From positions 846,501 to 910,500 of the forward strand of contig JACEVL010000467.1 of NCBI GenBank assembly GCA_020284085.1: a DNA stretch of 64,000 nucleotides. The letters are read 5' to 3'. The first letter of the stretch is position 1, and every line of letters begins with the position of its first letter. Below are positions 1 through 11,010 of the stretch, in pieces. The notes under the pieces are model-generated. The model was not told the origin of the DNA. It saw only the letters and a program-made list of their open reading frames with translations, and did not search any database. The position numbers and the translations under genes are program-made. Origin of the DNA: Aporrectodea caliginosa. Taxonomy: Eukaryota; Annelida; Clitellata; Crassiclitellata; Lumbricidae.

Positions 1-484
1 TGTAATATATTAACAGTTCTGAAACATAAAATGAACATGTAGCATATTAACAGTTCTGAAACATAAAATGAACATGTAGCATATTAACAGTTCTGAAACA
101 TAAAATGAACATGTAGCATATTAACAGTTCTGAAACATAAAATGAACATGTAGCATATTAACAGTTCTGAAACATAAAATGAACATGTAGCATATTAACA
201 GTTCTGAAACATAAAATGAACATGTAACATATTAACAGTTCTGAAGCATAAAATGAACATGTAGCATATTAACAGTTCTGAAGCATAAAATGAACATGTA
301 ACATATTAACAGTTCTGAAGCATAAAATGAACATGTAGCATATTAACAGTTCTGAAACATAAAATGAACATGTAGCATATTAACAGTTCTGAAACATAAA
401 ATGAACATGTAGCATATTAACAGTTCTGAAACATAAAATGAACATGTAACATATTAACAGTTCTGAAGCATAAAATGAACATGT
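1..484. repeat. 37-bp tandem repeat array (minisatellite)
   Basis: About 13 nearly identical 37-bp units built around ATGAACATGTAGCATATTAA and CAGTTCTGAAACATAAA. Units differ only by GAAAC/GAAGC and GTAGC/GTAAC transitions, so the array is recently homogenised. It runs off the left edge of the window, so its true length is unknown. Confidence 0.97.
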
Positions 485-834
485 ACTTTGTAACCTGCGA
501 GAGTGAAATGAACATGTGACCGACAGAACACACTAAATTCCTACACACACTAAAAGTGGAGAGTGAGGAGAGACAGAAGAAGGAAAGAGAGGGTGGGAGG
601 GAGGGGTTGCTCACCTCCATTTTATCCGGCAAAGTTACGCTTTTAATTACATGTGACATAATAAATACTTTACATGCTAGTGAAGATTGGACATGCGCGG
701 CACATGGCAAAAGCGACCCTATAATGGGGGTGAAGAACTCAGTGAGGTCTAGCGGCAAAGATCTCGGTCTTGGGGTCAAGAAAGAACTTGTGAAAACATT
801 TACATCTGAAAGCATGCCAAATCATCCATTCAAT
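485..834. other. No recognised feature
   Basis: A purine-rich stretch near 555-605 and otherwise ordinary AT-rich sequence. Short ORFs on both strands lack domains and splice context. Confidence 0.5.
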
Positions 835-1330
835 CAATCAATCAAATCAATCAAATCAGTTTATTTCCTGATCCAGCATAGTACAATTATAGCACAATAA
901 ACACAGTAAATTACATCAGTTGTGGATACCAAGGAGGAGACCCAGAAGGGATGAAGAATCCCGCTAATAGGGCCACCTAATAATTGTGAATAACAGAAAA
1001 TAATGCATGACAGCCGGTTCTTATTTACACGAAAACTTTGATCACCAGAAAATGGCTAAATTATTAAACAAAATTATAACATAACTTAACTACACTTAAC
1101 TAACACACCCAATTCAAGAAAATAAGAATTCAAGTAATTTGATGAATAAGGTAAAGGCGTAGTTTTTTCTTAAAAATACGAAGACCAGGTAGTTGACGAA
1201 TAGATAACGGTATACTATTCCAAACGTTAGCCCCTGCAAATCTGATAGAAAATAACCGAGTGTTTGTATGAGAACCCCCATCCATAATTTTCCATGAATA
1301 GACATGAACGTTTTCCTCTCCAAAACCTGA
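835..1330 (-). mobile_element. 3' end of a LINE-like retrotransposon (degenerate)
   Basis: Read on the minus strand, 1130-1275 translates as a reverse-transcriptase ORF C-terminus containing FAGANVWNSIP, then IRQLPGLRIFKKKLRLYL. This is the usual F.G..vWN.LP..ir....FKk.LK.yL ending of jockey/CR1/RTE-type LINE ORF2 proteins. A 3' UTR follows, with AATAAA and a terminal GATT-rich tail near 828-850. The copy is truncated upstream. Confidence 0.7.
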
Positions 1331-1917
1331 AAAATATTAACTGCTTATTTTCTTTACCGATGCGGTGTCAGTAGAACAGAATGTATAAAGAGATTAGTAG
1401 GTACCATTTGCCAGGGTTCGGAAGTCACCTCTGATCGATGCATTTGGTTAGGAGATGTTAACAAGTTGCAATATGCTTACAATATACATCGGATATTTGG
1501 TTATGTGATGCTAACAACCAGCAATATTCATCGGAATGTTGTTCACTACCATTTATTATCGTTTAACAATTTCATTTTATTGCTCTCCATTATTGGATGT
1601 CCGTAGTTCAAACAGTTCCCTGATCTGTCGGATTTCGATCTGGTTTCTCCGATGAATTTTCTTATTGCTATTTTGCCCAGAGAGACCGACGACTGACGTC
1701 TTTAACATTATGATGACAACGGTGCCATAGATCTCATTGAATTAGATTGGATGCTGTAAAATATGGACAAGACGACGACGACGATACGATAATTGAGTCA
1801 GATTTTAATATGAGTGCAGATTTTATTATTTAGCTTGTTTGAACTTGTTTTATCTTGTACTCTGTTATAAGACTGCATGTAATAGTGACTAAACTAATTT
1901 CCTAACACGGATACCCC
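1331..1917. other. No recognised feature
   Basis: AT-rich single-copy-looking DNA. I see no ORF with domain features, no clear terminal repeats and no tandem unit. Confidence 0.5.
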
Positions 1918-2327
<410 letters not shown>

Positions 2328-2328
<1 letters not shown>

Positions 2329-3090
2329 TCTTTATTGCACTACTAATCACAAATCAATAACATACATGGTCTCACACTCGAGTAAAAATGGAGCCCTACA
2401 AAAGCTAAAGCTTATACTAAATTGGGTCCCAATTTCCATATTGTAGTCATTAAATGAGACTGAGAGGGGAGACCTGTAGGAATAACAGTGGTCATAAAAA
2501 GGAGACGGAGACGATGAGACATGAAGGCGGGACAGAGGATCCGTTGATTGGTGTTGGAACAGAGATAGATGATTGGCAGATTGAGCTGAATTTATGATTT
2601 TCATTTGGGTCTGGCGATACCAGTTGAGGAATGCCTCGGGATATTTACGCGAGCTGTGCTGCCCCACTTCAGGCTTGGCTGGCCGTAGAAATAATCGTCG
2701 TTCCACTGTTCGCGGTGAACTGGTTGTTCTCTTTGCACACATCTCGACGATGCAAAGTCGTGCTATATCAGTGGTTGGGTCATCCACATATGGAATAACC
2801 TTCCTGTGAAAGATGAGAGGAGCCTGAAGCTGAAAAACTACTAATTATCACTTTTGATGCGAGCCTAAAACTATTTGGCCACATTGCGGTTAAATACTAG
2901 GAACGTTGCTTGTCGTTTAAATTAAGAACTGGAAGAAAACTAAATAAAATTAAGACCAGATGCCGTTTACTGAACAACTGTTAGTAAGGGTGCCTTGCTC
3001 TGAAAAGGTGCCTGGCTCTGAAAAAGATAGATGAGTCTTGATGCACTTCCCAATTTATTTACTGCTAGTCTATACTGTGGTCTCGAATGT
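2328..3090. other. Unassigned sequence, possibly a degraded retroelement
   Basis: A 146-codon open frame on the minus strand (2347-2787) has no domain I recognise. On the plus strand 2790-2850 reads WNNLP-like followed by a lysine-rich segment, resembling the end of a LINE ORF2. AATAAA on the minus strand near 2330 could be an element 3' end. No function is assigned. Confidence 0.3.
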
Positions 3091-3446
3091 GATACGGTGG
3101 CAGAGTGGTTAACACGCCGGTCTTTTTTATCTACGTGGTCTGGGTTTGAATCGAAGGTCAATATAGGTCGCGTGACAAACTGGTCGAAACGTTGGAGGGC
3201 ATCATCTTCGTATGCTGAATGCCTCTACAAATACACTGCATAACGGGAGTCCATGCCACTAAACTTATGCAATGTAGGCCTAAGTTAAGGGACTGCACGT
3301 CGTGAAGTTAATAGGGTTATCGCCGAGTGCAACATAATAAGAGTCTTCATAATGGGCAATATTTCCGTAATCGACAGTCATAAAGCCTCTGAGTAGTTAT
3401 CTTGAAGAGGCGCTATATAAATTTCATAGATAGATAGATAGATAAA
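3091..3446 (+). mobile_element. tRNA-derived SINE (family II)
   Basis: The 5' head is tRNA-like: an A-box-like TGGCAGAGTGGTTAACACGC at 3099 and a B-box-like GGGTTTGAATCGA near 3142. The 3' end holds CCTCTGAGTAG...CTTGAAGAGGCGCTATATAAAT, shared with many other copies in the window, followed by (GATA)n. Head, body and tail in this order define a tRNA-derived SINE; it is not a functional tRNA. Confidence 0.8.
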
Positions 3447-4699
3447 GAGTCAAAGTCTTAAATTTCCTTTAAACAAAACAAGTGGAAAGTACGTTGGTCC
3501 ACCGTTGCAAACCTCCATAGTCCAACGCAGTGTCATCGCTCTGGTCTTGCTGTCATTTTGTTCTTCGATACCAATGAATACGAAACTCGATTCTATCAGT
3601 CTCATACTTTATCCGCTCGACCATTCCTTTCTAGTCGAAGCCCGAATGTGACCATGACAATACGAGGTATAGGCTAGGCTAGTATAGCCTACTAGCGAAC
3701 CGGAGTCGAGGTACTAGTCATACGCCGCGAACATGAACACTATAAGTTTACATGAAAGCGGAGTTATATGTCGGACATGCTTTTGGGAATAAATTGTATT
3801 AAAACTAAAATATAACACGAGTTGGCCTCAAGGGCATTGGCACGGTTTTCAGGATGGCGGAAAGGGGACTTTGTGGTGGATCTAAAACTTTCATATGTTG
3901 ACCAAGTCGTTCTTTTGTTTCGCAAGTCGTTCTTTTGTTTCGAAAGTTTTCGAACATTATTTTTTATGTGTAAACATTTCATGACCATTTCTTCTTCAGT
4001 CGTCACAATTTTTTATGACTGTCATTGTAAATCGATGTTTCACAGTTTCCACAGAAATAGTCACTTCTGTTATTATTTGTTGCAACTTTTGTAGCGCTGT
4101 GATAAGCCTATTGTGCACAAGACAGCAAGCGATAGCGCATCAAAACTAAACCGTAATCAGGTCCAGAAGGACAGTCGACTGAATAGAACCTAAGCATACC
4201 AGATTTTTTATATCTCGTATACAAAAATTGGGCAAAAGCAACTCTTTCCTAGAAATTTTCAAGTGGGGACCATATACCCGGTATCTCTCTGTAAACATCC
4301 TTAGATAGACTAGTGGCCAAAGTGTCGGCGATTTTACTCTGCGATCTGAATCGATAACCGAGAGCTCCATGACAGTCCAATAGCTTGCGATACTTCGATA
4401 TTTCTTGGATACTTTGAGACACTTCGCGAAATAGGCTACTTTGCGATATACTTGGCGATACTTCGATACAGCGATAACTCGCTGGGCACGATCGTAGATC
4501 AACAAACGACACCTTTAGTCCCCATAATAGGCCTACCCCAGGCTGAACAAGCGCAAGCAAATAGTTACGCCTACATTTAGCATCATACAGCTCGGCCAAG
4601 CTATAGTTATCACGAGTTCATCACTGACGTTCACCTGGATGTGAGGCCTAGGCCTACACAAACGCAGGGCGCACTAGCAGAAGCCTATTGAAATAGAAA
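3447..4699. other. Intergenic, no recognised gene
   Basis: Ordinary AT-rich DNA downstream of the lectin-receptor gene. A degenerate GATACTTCGATA-type short repeat occurs at about 4385-4475. Overlapping ORFs at 4146-4599 are readings through that repeat. Confidence 0.5.
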
Positions 4700-4721
4700 A
4701 TTATGGAGTAATGATACTCTA

Positions 4722-4727
4722 TTTATT
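4722..4727 (-). terminator. Candidate poly(A) signal of the lectin-receptor gene
   Basis: AATAAA on the minus strand (TTTATT on plus), about 360 bases downstream of the receptor stop codon at 5087-5089. It is the first canonical signal I see there and would give a 3' UTR of roughly 380 bases (about 4700-5086). Confidence 0.45.
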
Positions 4728-5086
4728 TTGGTTGCCTGTGTTTAAGGTATCCCAAAATAGCTTCTGTGTAACCCCAAATGCTCCCAAAATCTTGTTCGGC
4801 GCTTCCCCATACTCCCTAATCGTCAGTTGCTCGCTTAGCCTGCCGTATGCTTCACTCATATCGTCCGTCCTCTATGAAATCCAGTTGAAAATCCATTGGT
4901 TGGGCCACCCGTTTACGCCATGCGAGTCTGCCAATGGCGACTTTCTAATTATCAGGGAAACGCTTTACAATGAACTCCAATTCTCCTCGACAATCAGCAC
5001 CCTCAAGACCAGAGCGCCTCCGATTGGTTTCTCTTAAAGCGGAGCTATACAAATTTCTTCTACGATTACAATTACAGTTACTCGAT

Positions 5087-5702
5087 TCAAGCGACACCTT
5101 CTGCTTCGGAACCGATCAGTTCATCAATGACAGGCCACGGTATCTTCGGACTTTCATAGATGTGTCTCTTCGTTCCGAACTCATAAGTGCACTCGGTGAA
5201 TTCGCCAGCGGCCGGCGACCACCGAGACGGAGCGATCATCGTCTGCATGGACCCGGGCTCCATGCCACCGCCCCCACCTCCTCCGGCCAGACGACCGAAG
5301 AACGCCGGATCCCCATCCACCTGCAGCCGACACATATTGGGTCCCTGCCGTAGAAACAGGTGGTCGCCTGCAGTCTCCACTGCGCTCCCTGGGGTTCCCG
5401 TCTCCGTGGTCCCGGATACGGTGGACGGTGTGTAGGCAGGGGGACTGCCGTACGGCCAGAAGGATCCGGCGAAGGACGTCGGCGGCATTCCACCGACGGC
5501 CACTAACTCCATCTTATCGGTTGCTGAGGATGGCGGAGGAGGCGGTGGAGGTGGTCCAGCCGCGTGCTGCGTACGCTGATGCTTCGGCGCCATGAAAGAC
5601 CCGTAGCTCGGGTTCTGATGGCGAGAAAAGTCCGATGAGTCCGTATGCATCGCTGGAACGTACGTTGGGGAGTTCGGACTCAGACACGAATCGCCGCTAT
5701 TC
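5087..5702 (-). CDS. Exon 6: cytoplasmic tail of the lectin receptor, with stop
   Basis: The exon starts after a good acceptor (TTGACTTGTACTTAG at 5717-5703) and supplies the last base of a phase-2 codon, matching the phase-2 donor of the membrane exon. It encodes about 204 residues and ends at TGA (5089-5087). The tail is rich in Pro, Gly, Ser and Thr, with an eight-proline run and a seven-glycine run. It contains HQNPSYGSF, an NPxY motif of the type bound by PTB domains or clathrin adaptors, and SPPAYTP, a PPxY motif of the type bound by WW domains. The last 40 residues (from GEFTECTYEFGTKRHIYE) are more tyrosine-rich and acidic and look like a second conserved block. There is no catalytic domain, so signalling would depend on recruited partners. 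An ATG 52 bases into the exon is internal, not the gene start, because the frame is open upstream to the acceptor. Confidence 0.85.
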
Positions 5703-5794
5703 CTAAGTACAAGTCAATAAGTGCATTATTAAAAAAACAAAAGTTTCACTCATTCAAAGCTTAACTAGATGCCAGTGCTTCTGTTATACTTGCA

Positions 5795-5927
5795 CAGTGG
5801 CGTAAATCACAGGGGACAGATGTTCCCCAAAAAAGCTTTGACTGAGGCCTATCTATCCCCCAAATGCAAAAATCCGTCCCAAGAAAAAAATCTGTCTCCC
5901 CAAAGTTATGTAAGATTTTTGCCACTG
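5795..5927. mobile_element. Short hAT-type MITE (133 bp), in intron 5
   Basis: Begins CAGTGGCGTAAATCA and ends TTTTTGCCACTG, flanked by a perfect 8-bp duplication TACTTGCA (5787-5794 and 5928-5935). An 8-bp TSD with CAGTGGCG termini is typical of hAT elements. It is the same family as the copy at 24104-24239. Confidence 0.92.
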
Positions 5928-5959
5928 TACTTGCATCATAGAAGTTCTCGGATCCAATA

Positions 5960-6660
5960 TGATCACATTAGGTGAGAACTGATCTAAGATCAGAATTGAT
6001 TAAATTAGAATTAGCAAAATTAGATTAGAATTGAACAGATCAAAACTTTTTGCATGGGCGTATTAAGGGGGTGGTTTTACGTGTTCAAACCACTCCCGAA
6101 ATAAGTGCACCCGAAATAAGTGCATTACTGTCGTTAAACACTAAAAATTAAGGGAAAAAACCCATTCCAACGGAACCCCCGAAAATTTTAAAACCCATTC
6201 GAAATTGCCCCTGTGTTTTTGTTAGAATTTATTAGATTAAAAATTGATCGGATTAGAATTAATTAGATCAAAATAGGGCAGATTAGAATCGATCTTATTA
6301 GCACTGATTAAATTACAGTTGAATAGAATTAATTAGAATAGAATTGGTTTGAGTAAAATTGATCATATTAGGTTAGATAAAATGAGCGCTCTTGCCAGAT
6401 CACAAAGTCCTTTACAGACTAAATAAGCACTCTTTCCAGATTATAGTTTCTTAAGACTACATGAGCACTCTTGCCAGATCATAGTTTCCTTCCAAGACTA
6501 CGCGAGCACTCTTTTCAGATCATAAATTTCTTTCAAGACTACACAAGCGGTCTTGCACGGAATTTATGACCTGGCAAAGCTCATAAATTTCTTTCAAGAC
6601 TAAATGAGCACTCTTGCCAGGTTATAAATTCCTTTCAAAGGTCATAAATTCCGTTCAAAA
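5960..6660. repeat. Intron 5 degenerate repeats
   Basis: 5970-6370 is a degenerate run of GATTAGAATTGATT-like words. 6384-6660 holds about six diverged units of roughly 42 bp around GAGCACTCTTGCCAGATCATA. No coding content. Confidence 0.7.
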
Positions 6661-6683
6661 CTAAATGCGTCGACTGTTGTTAC

Positions 6684-6771
6684 CTTTTGAAGAAAAGAAC
6701 GACCAAGAGAAGTAGAAGAATTCCGACGACCAGACCCAACGCGACACCAATCGTAGACACCAACAATATTC
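6684..6771 (-). CDS. Exon 5: transmembrane helix of the lectin receptor
   Basis: An 88-base exon between a strong acceptor (TTTTTCTTCGGTAG, polypyrimidine plus AG at 6773-6772) and the donor AAAAG/GTAACA (6683-6682). It enters in phase 1 and leaves in phase 2, so it fits both neighbours. It encodes 28 full codons: a hydrophobic stretch including STIGVALGLVVGILLLLLVV, then FFKR. This is a single membrane-spanning helix with a basic stop-transfer signal, predicting type I topology with the lectin, CUB and Sushi domains outside. It is far too short for an ORF caller and was found only by reading the minus strand near the tail exon. Confidence 0.85.
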
Positions 6772-7528
6772 CTACCGAAGAAAAACCAGACAAATTACAC
6801 AGTGGTTGCTGTGCATGGACTTTGAGCATAATAAATTCCTTTCTAATATTAAAACTCCTCAGGTTCCGTGTACGTTGTGTGGTTAACGGTTAGTGGAACC
6901 TTTGGATGTTTTCTAGGTTTTCGTAGACTGAAGCCTTTTGTGGTTCAGACATAGTTTGCTGCTTCATGCAATACACAGTGTTCTTACTTCTTACGATAGG
7001 AAGTAAGTGCAATTTTACAGTTACCAAATTTTATTATCATCTATAGGTTCACTGAGCCTTTAATGTAACAAATAACTCTACAGGCATGTATTTGGTACGG
7101 CCGAAAGTTTGCGGTCCACGGCTGTAGGGTCATTATAGGTATCTCGATTGGTTTCGGCCCTAGGGGATATTTCTTGTTGTTTGGTTTGTGGGACCATCAA
7201 ATTTTTGAACTTTGATGTTCTCGTTGATTGTGATTCAGACTGTGGGTGCTACCTTATGGAAGATGATTTTGCATTTGGTTGATCTGGCATTTGCATTTAA
7301 GAAATAAATACTTTCGGTTTACCAGATTCTAGTTTATTTGTAGGTTTCGGTTCCCTAAGAATCCCTATGCCTTCAAATGTAACAAACTACACACGTACAG
7401 GAGATAGACCGATAAAAGAACAGAGGCAAAGAAACCATACCAAGAGGTGATGACCAGTCGTTCTGAGCGGACATCCACGACATAGCAGTTGAATCTACAG
7501 AATAAACACGAATGAATGAATGTAATTA
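6772..7528. other. Intron 4, right-hand part: no recognised feature
   Basis: Mostly AT-rich with no clear repeat boundaries or ORFs. Confidence 0.5.
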
Positions 7529-7633
7529 AGGAACGAACGAACGAACGAACGAACGAACGAACGAACGAACGAACGAACGAACGAACGAACGAACGAACGA
7601 ACGAACGAACGAACGAACGAACGAACGAACGAA
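7529..7633. repeat. (CGAA)n microsatellite
   Basis: About 25 uninterrupted CGAA tetranucleotides. The FVRSFVRS ORFs on the minus strand are translations of this repeat and not a protein. TATG/TGTG-rich sequence follows at 7730-7880. Confidence 0.98.
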
Positions 7634-7881
7634 TATAATATATGAACATTGAACAAACAGATGACACGAGGAAGGAAGACATGAGCGAACGAACGAATGA
7701 GCAAAAAGTGATTAGCTTAAGTTCACATAAATGTATGCATGTATGTATGTGTAAGTGTATATACAATACATATACATGTGTCACATGATGTGTGAATGCA
7801 TGTATGTGTGTATACATGCATGTATGAATGTAGTATGTATGCATGCATGCACATATGTATGTGCGTATGTGTGTATTATAA

Positions 7882-8556
7882 TTATATGAAGATTTCGATC
7901 GCGCTTTTGAGGGTTAACGCTAGTGAAGGGTTTCTGAAATGCGCTTTATAAAAGTCAAAATAACTACATATACAGGGTCGACAGTCTGTTATACAGAGCA
8001 AGTCATTATAACTATATGTAGGCCTAAACACTGCAAATGCCTCTGTGGGCCTGTGTTTGTACGTAAGTAATGCATCCAAGAACATGATACATAACGCCTC
8101 TGAAGTACCACACAAAAGCGCTGTAGGAATATTTGTTCATGTTTAGATTACATTCAAATCGGATCTGGTATTTTAAGTGAAGCAATGGTATGCATTACGC
8201 GTGTTAAATACACTCGTTGAGACCAGTCATAACATACATAACTTACGCTTTCAGAGGTTCCTAAAACGCCATTTATAAAAGTGAAGATACACCAATAATT
8301 GTAAATAGATAGTCTACTCTTGTGTGCAGCGATTTTGAGAGATGTTTAAAAGCTGCTATTTTAAGTGTCTCTATGCTTACGTACCAATACGCACACGCCA
8401 CGTACGTACATACATACATGCATACATACAAATATATGCGTATAAATATTATATACAAACTCATGTATACATAGAAGTCCTTTAGCCGAGACTTGGAAAG
8501 CGATCTTATAGTCGAACTGACCGGTCTTATACCGGGATGGAGGTGGATATGATTAC
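7882..8556. other. Intron 4, remaining part: no recognised feature
   Basis: AT-rich intron with CATA-rich words near 8400-8460. An open frame continues from the Sushi exon past its donor, but shows no domain beyond position 8557. Confidence 0.5.
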
Positions 8557-8712
8557 CGGAAGAGCAGTTGGAGTATTCTCCGGCCCACTTGCTTCCTTCG
8601 CATCTTAGGTAGCTTCTTTCCTTGGAGTTGTTGCAGCCGGATATGATGACATCTCCATCACTCATCTCAAGCCAACCGTTGGCAGGAGCAGACAGCGCCA
8701 CACAACCAAGAA
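8557..8712 (-). CDS. Exon 4: Sushi/CCP domain of the lectin receptor
   Basis: A phase 1-1 exon of 156 bases (52 codons). The acceptor is TTGTTTGTTCCTTGCGTGCTTAG (AG at 8714-8713) and the donor TCTTCCG/GTAATC (8556-8555). The peptide begins LGCVALSAPANGW and ends YLRCEGSKWAGEYSNC. Four cysteines with the PANG near the start and the RC.G.W.G...C ending are the complement-control (Sushi) pattern, at a usual Sushi length. Two N-glycosylation sequons are present (NNS, NCS). The open frame upstream of the acceptor looks like a signal peptide (LFLACLVLGCVALSA), but an in-frame stop lies just upstream with no ATG, so I read that part as intron. Sushi domains mediate protein-protein contacts; here it sits directly before the membrane helix. 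Confidence 0.83.
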
Positions 8713-8769
8713 CTAAGCACGCAAGGAACAAACAAGTAGTTCTTCAGCTGTCATTATCTCATTATGTCG

Positions 8770-8960
8770 TCATTATGTCATCAAGACATTACGTCAATAT
8801 GTCATTATGAGATTTATGTCATTAAGACATTATGTCATTATGAGATTCGTGTCATTAAGACATTATGTCAGTATGAGATTTATTTCATTAAGACATTATG
8901 TCATTATGATATTCATGTCATTAAGACATTATGTCCTAATGAGATTTATGTCATTATGGC
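8770..8960. repeat. 33-bp tandem repeat
   Basis: About six units of CATTAAGACATTATGTCATTATGAGATT type, degenerating to 9017. It lies in intron 3, close to the Sushi exon acceptor. Confidence 0.85.
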
Positions 8961-9339
8961 ACTATGTAATTATGCAATTATGCCATTATGTCCTAATGTC
9001 ATTATGTTAATATGCCATAATACTCAAGGCATCGGTTGATGCTCGCTGCTTAATGCTGATTCAAATCTAGTGGGTCCTAATTACGAATTTAAGCCCAATG
9101 TAATCAGGGCAAATACTTCGTAGTATACGAATAACTGAGGCGAAGTTACACTGGAGGCGACACATCGTAGGAGGCCGAAGCCTGAGGAGAACGCTGCATG
9201 TTTCATCGCTTGTCAAAAATTGAATAAGTTATAAGCAATCCTAACTAACTTCAAATCTGGCCTACATTTTGTTTTAATCAGCCAATACGAGTTGATCTGA
9301 TAATGTCACCGAAACAACTATATTAACTGGTAAGCAGAA

Positions 9340-9447
9340 ATGAGTCTTTGTCATTCTGAAATTGAAAATAAACGAATATTGATTGACTGACTGACTGACT
9401 GATTGATTGATTGATTGATTGAGTGAGTGATTGAGTGATTGATTGAC
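9340..9447 (+). repeat. Retroelement 3' tail with (TGAT)n
   Basis: GAAAATAAACGAATATTGATTG followed by GACT/GATT repeats. The same AATAAACGAA...GATTG tail occurs reversed at 43958-44010 and 38633-38680, so it marks 3' ends of a dispersed retroelement family. Confidence 0.6.
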
Positions 9448-9484
9448 GGGAGAATAGGATATAGAGAACACAATCAAACAAAGA

Positions 9485-9745
9485 AGATCAAAATGGTTGG
9501 GACATTGTGGTTCGCATGGATAAGAATAGAAGAACCAAATAAGTGATAATCTGGATCCGTGAACGGCAAAAGGAAGAAGGGGAAGACCACGGGAGAATTC
9601 GCCAGGGACCATCAGAGACGACTTGAGGTGCTTGGGGATGTCGTGGGACGACCCCCGAGGACTGGCGGTGGACAGAGACGAGAGGAGTATAGCAGCTTCG
9701 TTGCCCGTTGTGCCTACACTGCCGACCTGCATGGGAAGGACTAAG
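9485..9745 (+). mobile_element. LINE ORF2 C-terminal remnant
   Basis: Translation in shifting frames gives SKWLGHCGSHG, then GKRKKGKTTGEFARDHQRRLE, then LGMSWDD, AVDRDE, SFVARCAY and LHGKD before a stop. This matches the usual end of LINE reverse-transcriptase proteins (KW.GH..., GKR..GRP.., W....DR..WR.FV). At least two frameshifts; dead copy. Confidence 0.75.
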
Positions 9746-9754
9746 CAATTTATA

Positions 9755-9905
9755 TTTCAATATTTCATTATTATATTCTCATCTATCTGTTACCGAAATA
9801 AATTCATTTCATATATTAAATTACTTTTATTTTGATCGAGTAGTTTCCTTCTTCTAGGAGCCAGTTCCCCAGGTTAAGTGCTGTAAGACTGTCGAGTAAT
9901 ATGCC
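9755..9905 (+). repeat. Left arm of a 150-bp inverted repeat pair (LINE 3' UTR)
   Basis: Follows the LINE stop codon directly. Its reverse complement is found at 10855-11010 with roughly 85-90 percent identity, including GATCGAGTAGTTTCCTTCTTC and the CAGGTTAAGTGCTGTAAGA block. Confidence 0.75.
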
Positions 9906-10854
9906 AAAAATAATCTTTGTCGGCGGCAACGGTCTATTTTGTCAAAAGCTGCCGTTAAACTCTGGATCCAAGCAATTTATATTTGCGTATAAAGTATAAT
10001 GTATTATGTTTCACCCTGTGTTTAATTTGTGTATACGATAATGCATGGAAGTGATGTAGGTATGTGTATGCTGCCATACACATAATTATGTAAAAGTCTT
10101 CTTATAATTATGTGAACCGCTAGGTCAAAAGGTATCAACACTTGGAGTAGGTATTTATAGAGAAATTAATTTTTAATATATGTGGGTTCGTGTTTGCTAA
10201 ATGTTTTGCTGGTTTAGGTTTGTACTGGATAATTATATGTAATTCTGGATATTAAATTTGTTATCAATTATTATTGAGCAAGTTAAGAATATTTTTATGA
10301 CAAACTGGTAACTGATAAACGACACTGTGAGTGGGGCTGAATTGTTTTCATTGTTATCTTCCTTATTCTCTTTTTTGAATTGTGTCACAATTGTTGCACT
10401 CATATTAATTTTGCTGGGTTTATATATTCAATAACTTATGCTAATTCATCCTTGCTCGAGTAAAACACATTTTTATAAAGGCTTGTTTGTATACCTATGA
10501 GAATAAAATAGCTTCAATTATTAAAGTCAGCAAAAAATATCTACTGTTTAGTGACAGGTAAACTGATGTTCAATCTTTGTTTTGTGTTTATGTTTAGCGA
10601 CCTGTGGTGGTTGTTTCCTGCGCTAGACTGGCATGAACGAAATTAAGATCTTTATGTGACTAGCCAAAGTTAACCCACCTAAATGGTATCATGCCAGTGA
10701 AGTAGTGTATCTCAATTTCATGGTTCTGCATTGGGAGCATGTTTGTGTAAATTTTAAGATGAGCACAATCAGACAAAGATAGGCTAAATAGAAATTGAAT
10801 ATAGCCTACTATAATGGGCTGCTATATCGCCATTGTTAAGAGACCTCTGCGAGA
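9906..10854. other. Intron 3 spacer between inverted repeats
   Basis: AT-rich, no ORF and no tandem unit seen. Confidence 0.5.
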
Positions 10855-11010
10855 TTAACTCGAGAATCTTACAGCACTTAACCTGGGGGACTAGCTCTTA
10901 GAAGAAGAAAACTACTCGATCAAATAATTTATAAAGGTAATTTAATATATGAAATTAATTTCGGTGACAGATAGATGAGAATATAATAATGAAATATTGA
11001 AATATAACCC
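10855..11010 (-). repeat. Right arm of the 150-bp inverted repeat pair
   Basis: Reverse complement of 9755-9905. Its outer edge (TATTGAAATATAACCCACAATGCGCA) is also found at 23374-23420, so the repeat family extends about 30 bases beyond the inverted pair. Confidence 0.75.

Noticed and set aside
5187..5493. Overlapping ORFs in other frames of the tail exon
   Set aside because: Shadows of the GC-rich coding frame, without splice support.
7365..7844. FVRSFVRS repeat ORF
   Set aside because: Translation of (CGAA)n.
8713..8731. Signal peptide upstream of the Sushi exon (start of a separate gene)
   Set aside because: No ATG in frame and an in-frame stop just upstream; a strong acceptor at 8714-8713 gives the phase 1 entry expected from the CUB exon.
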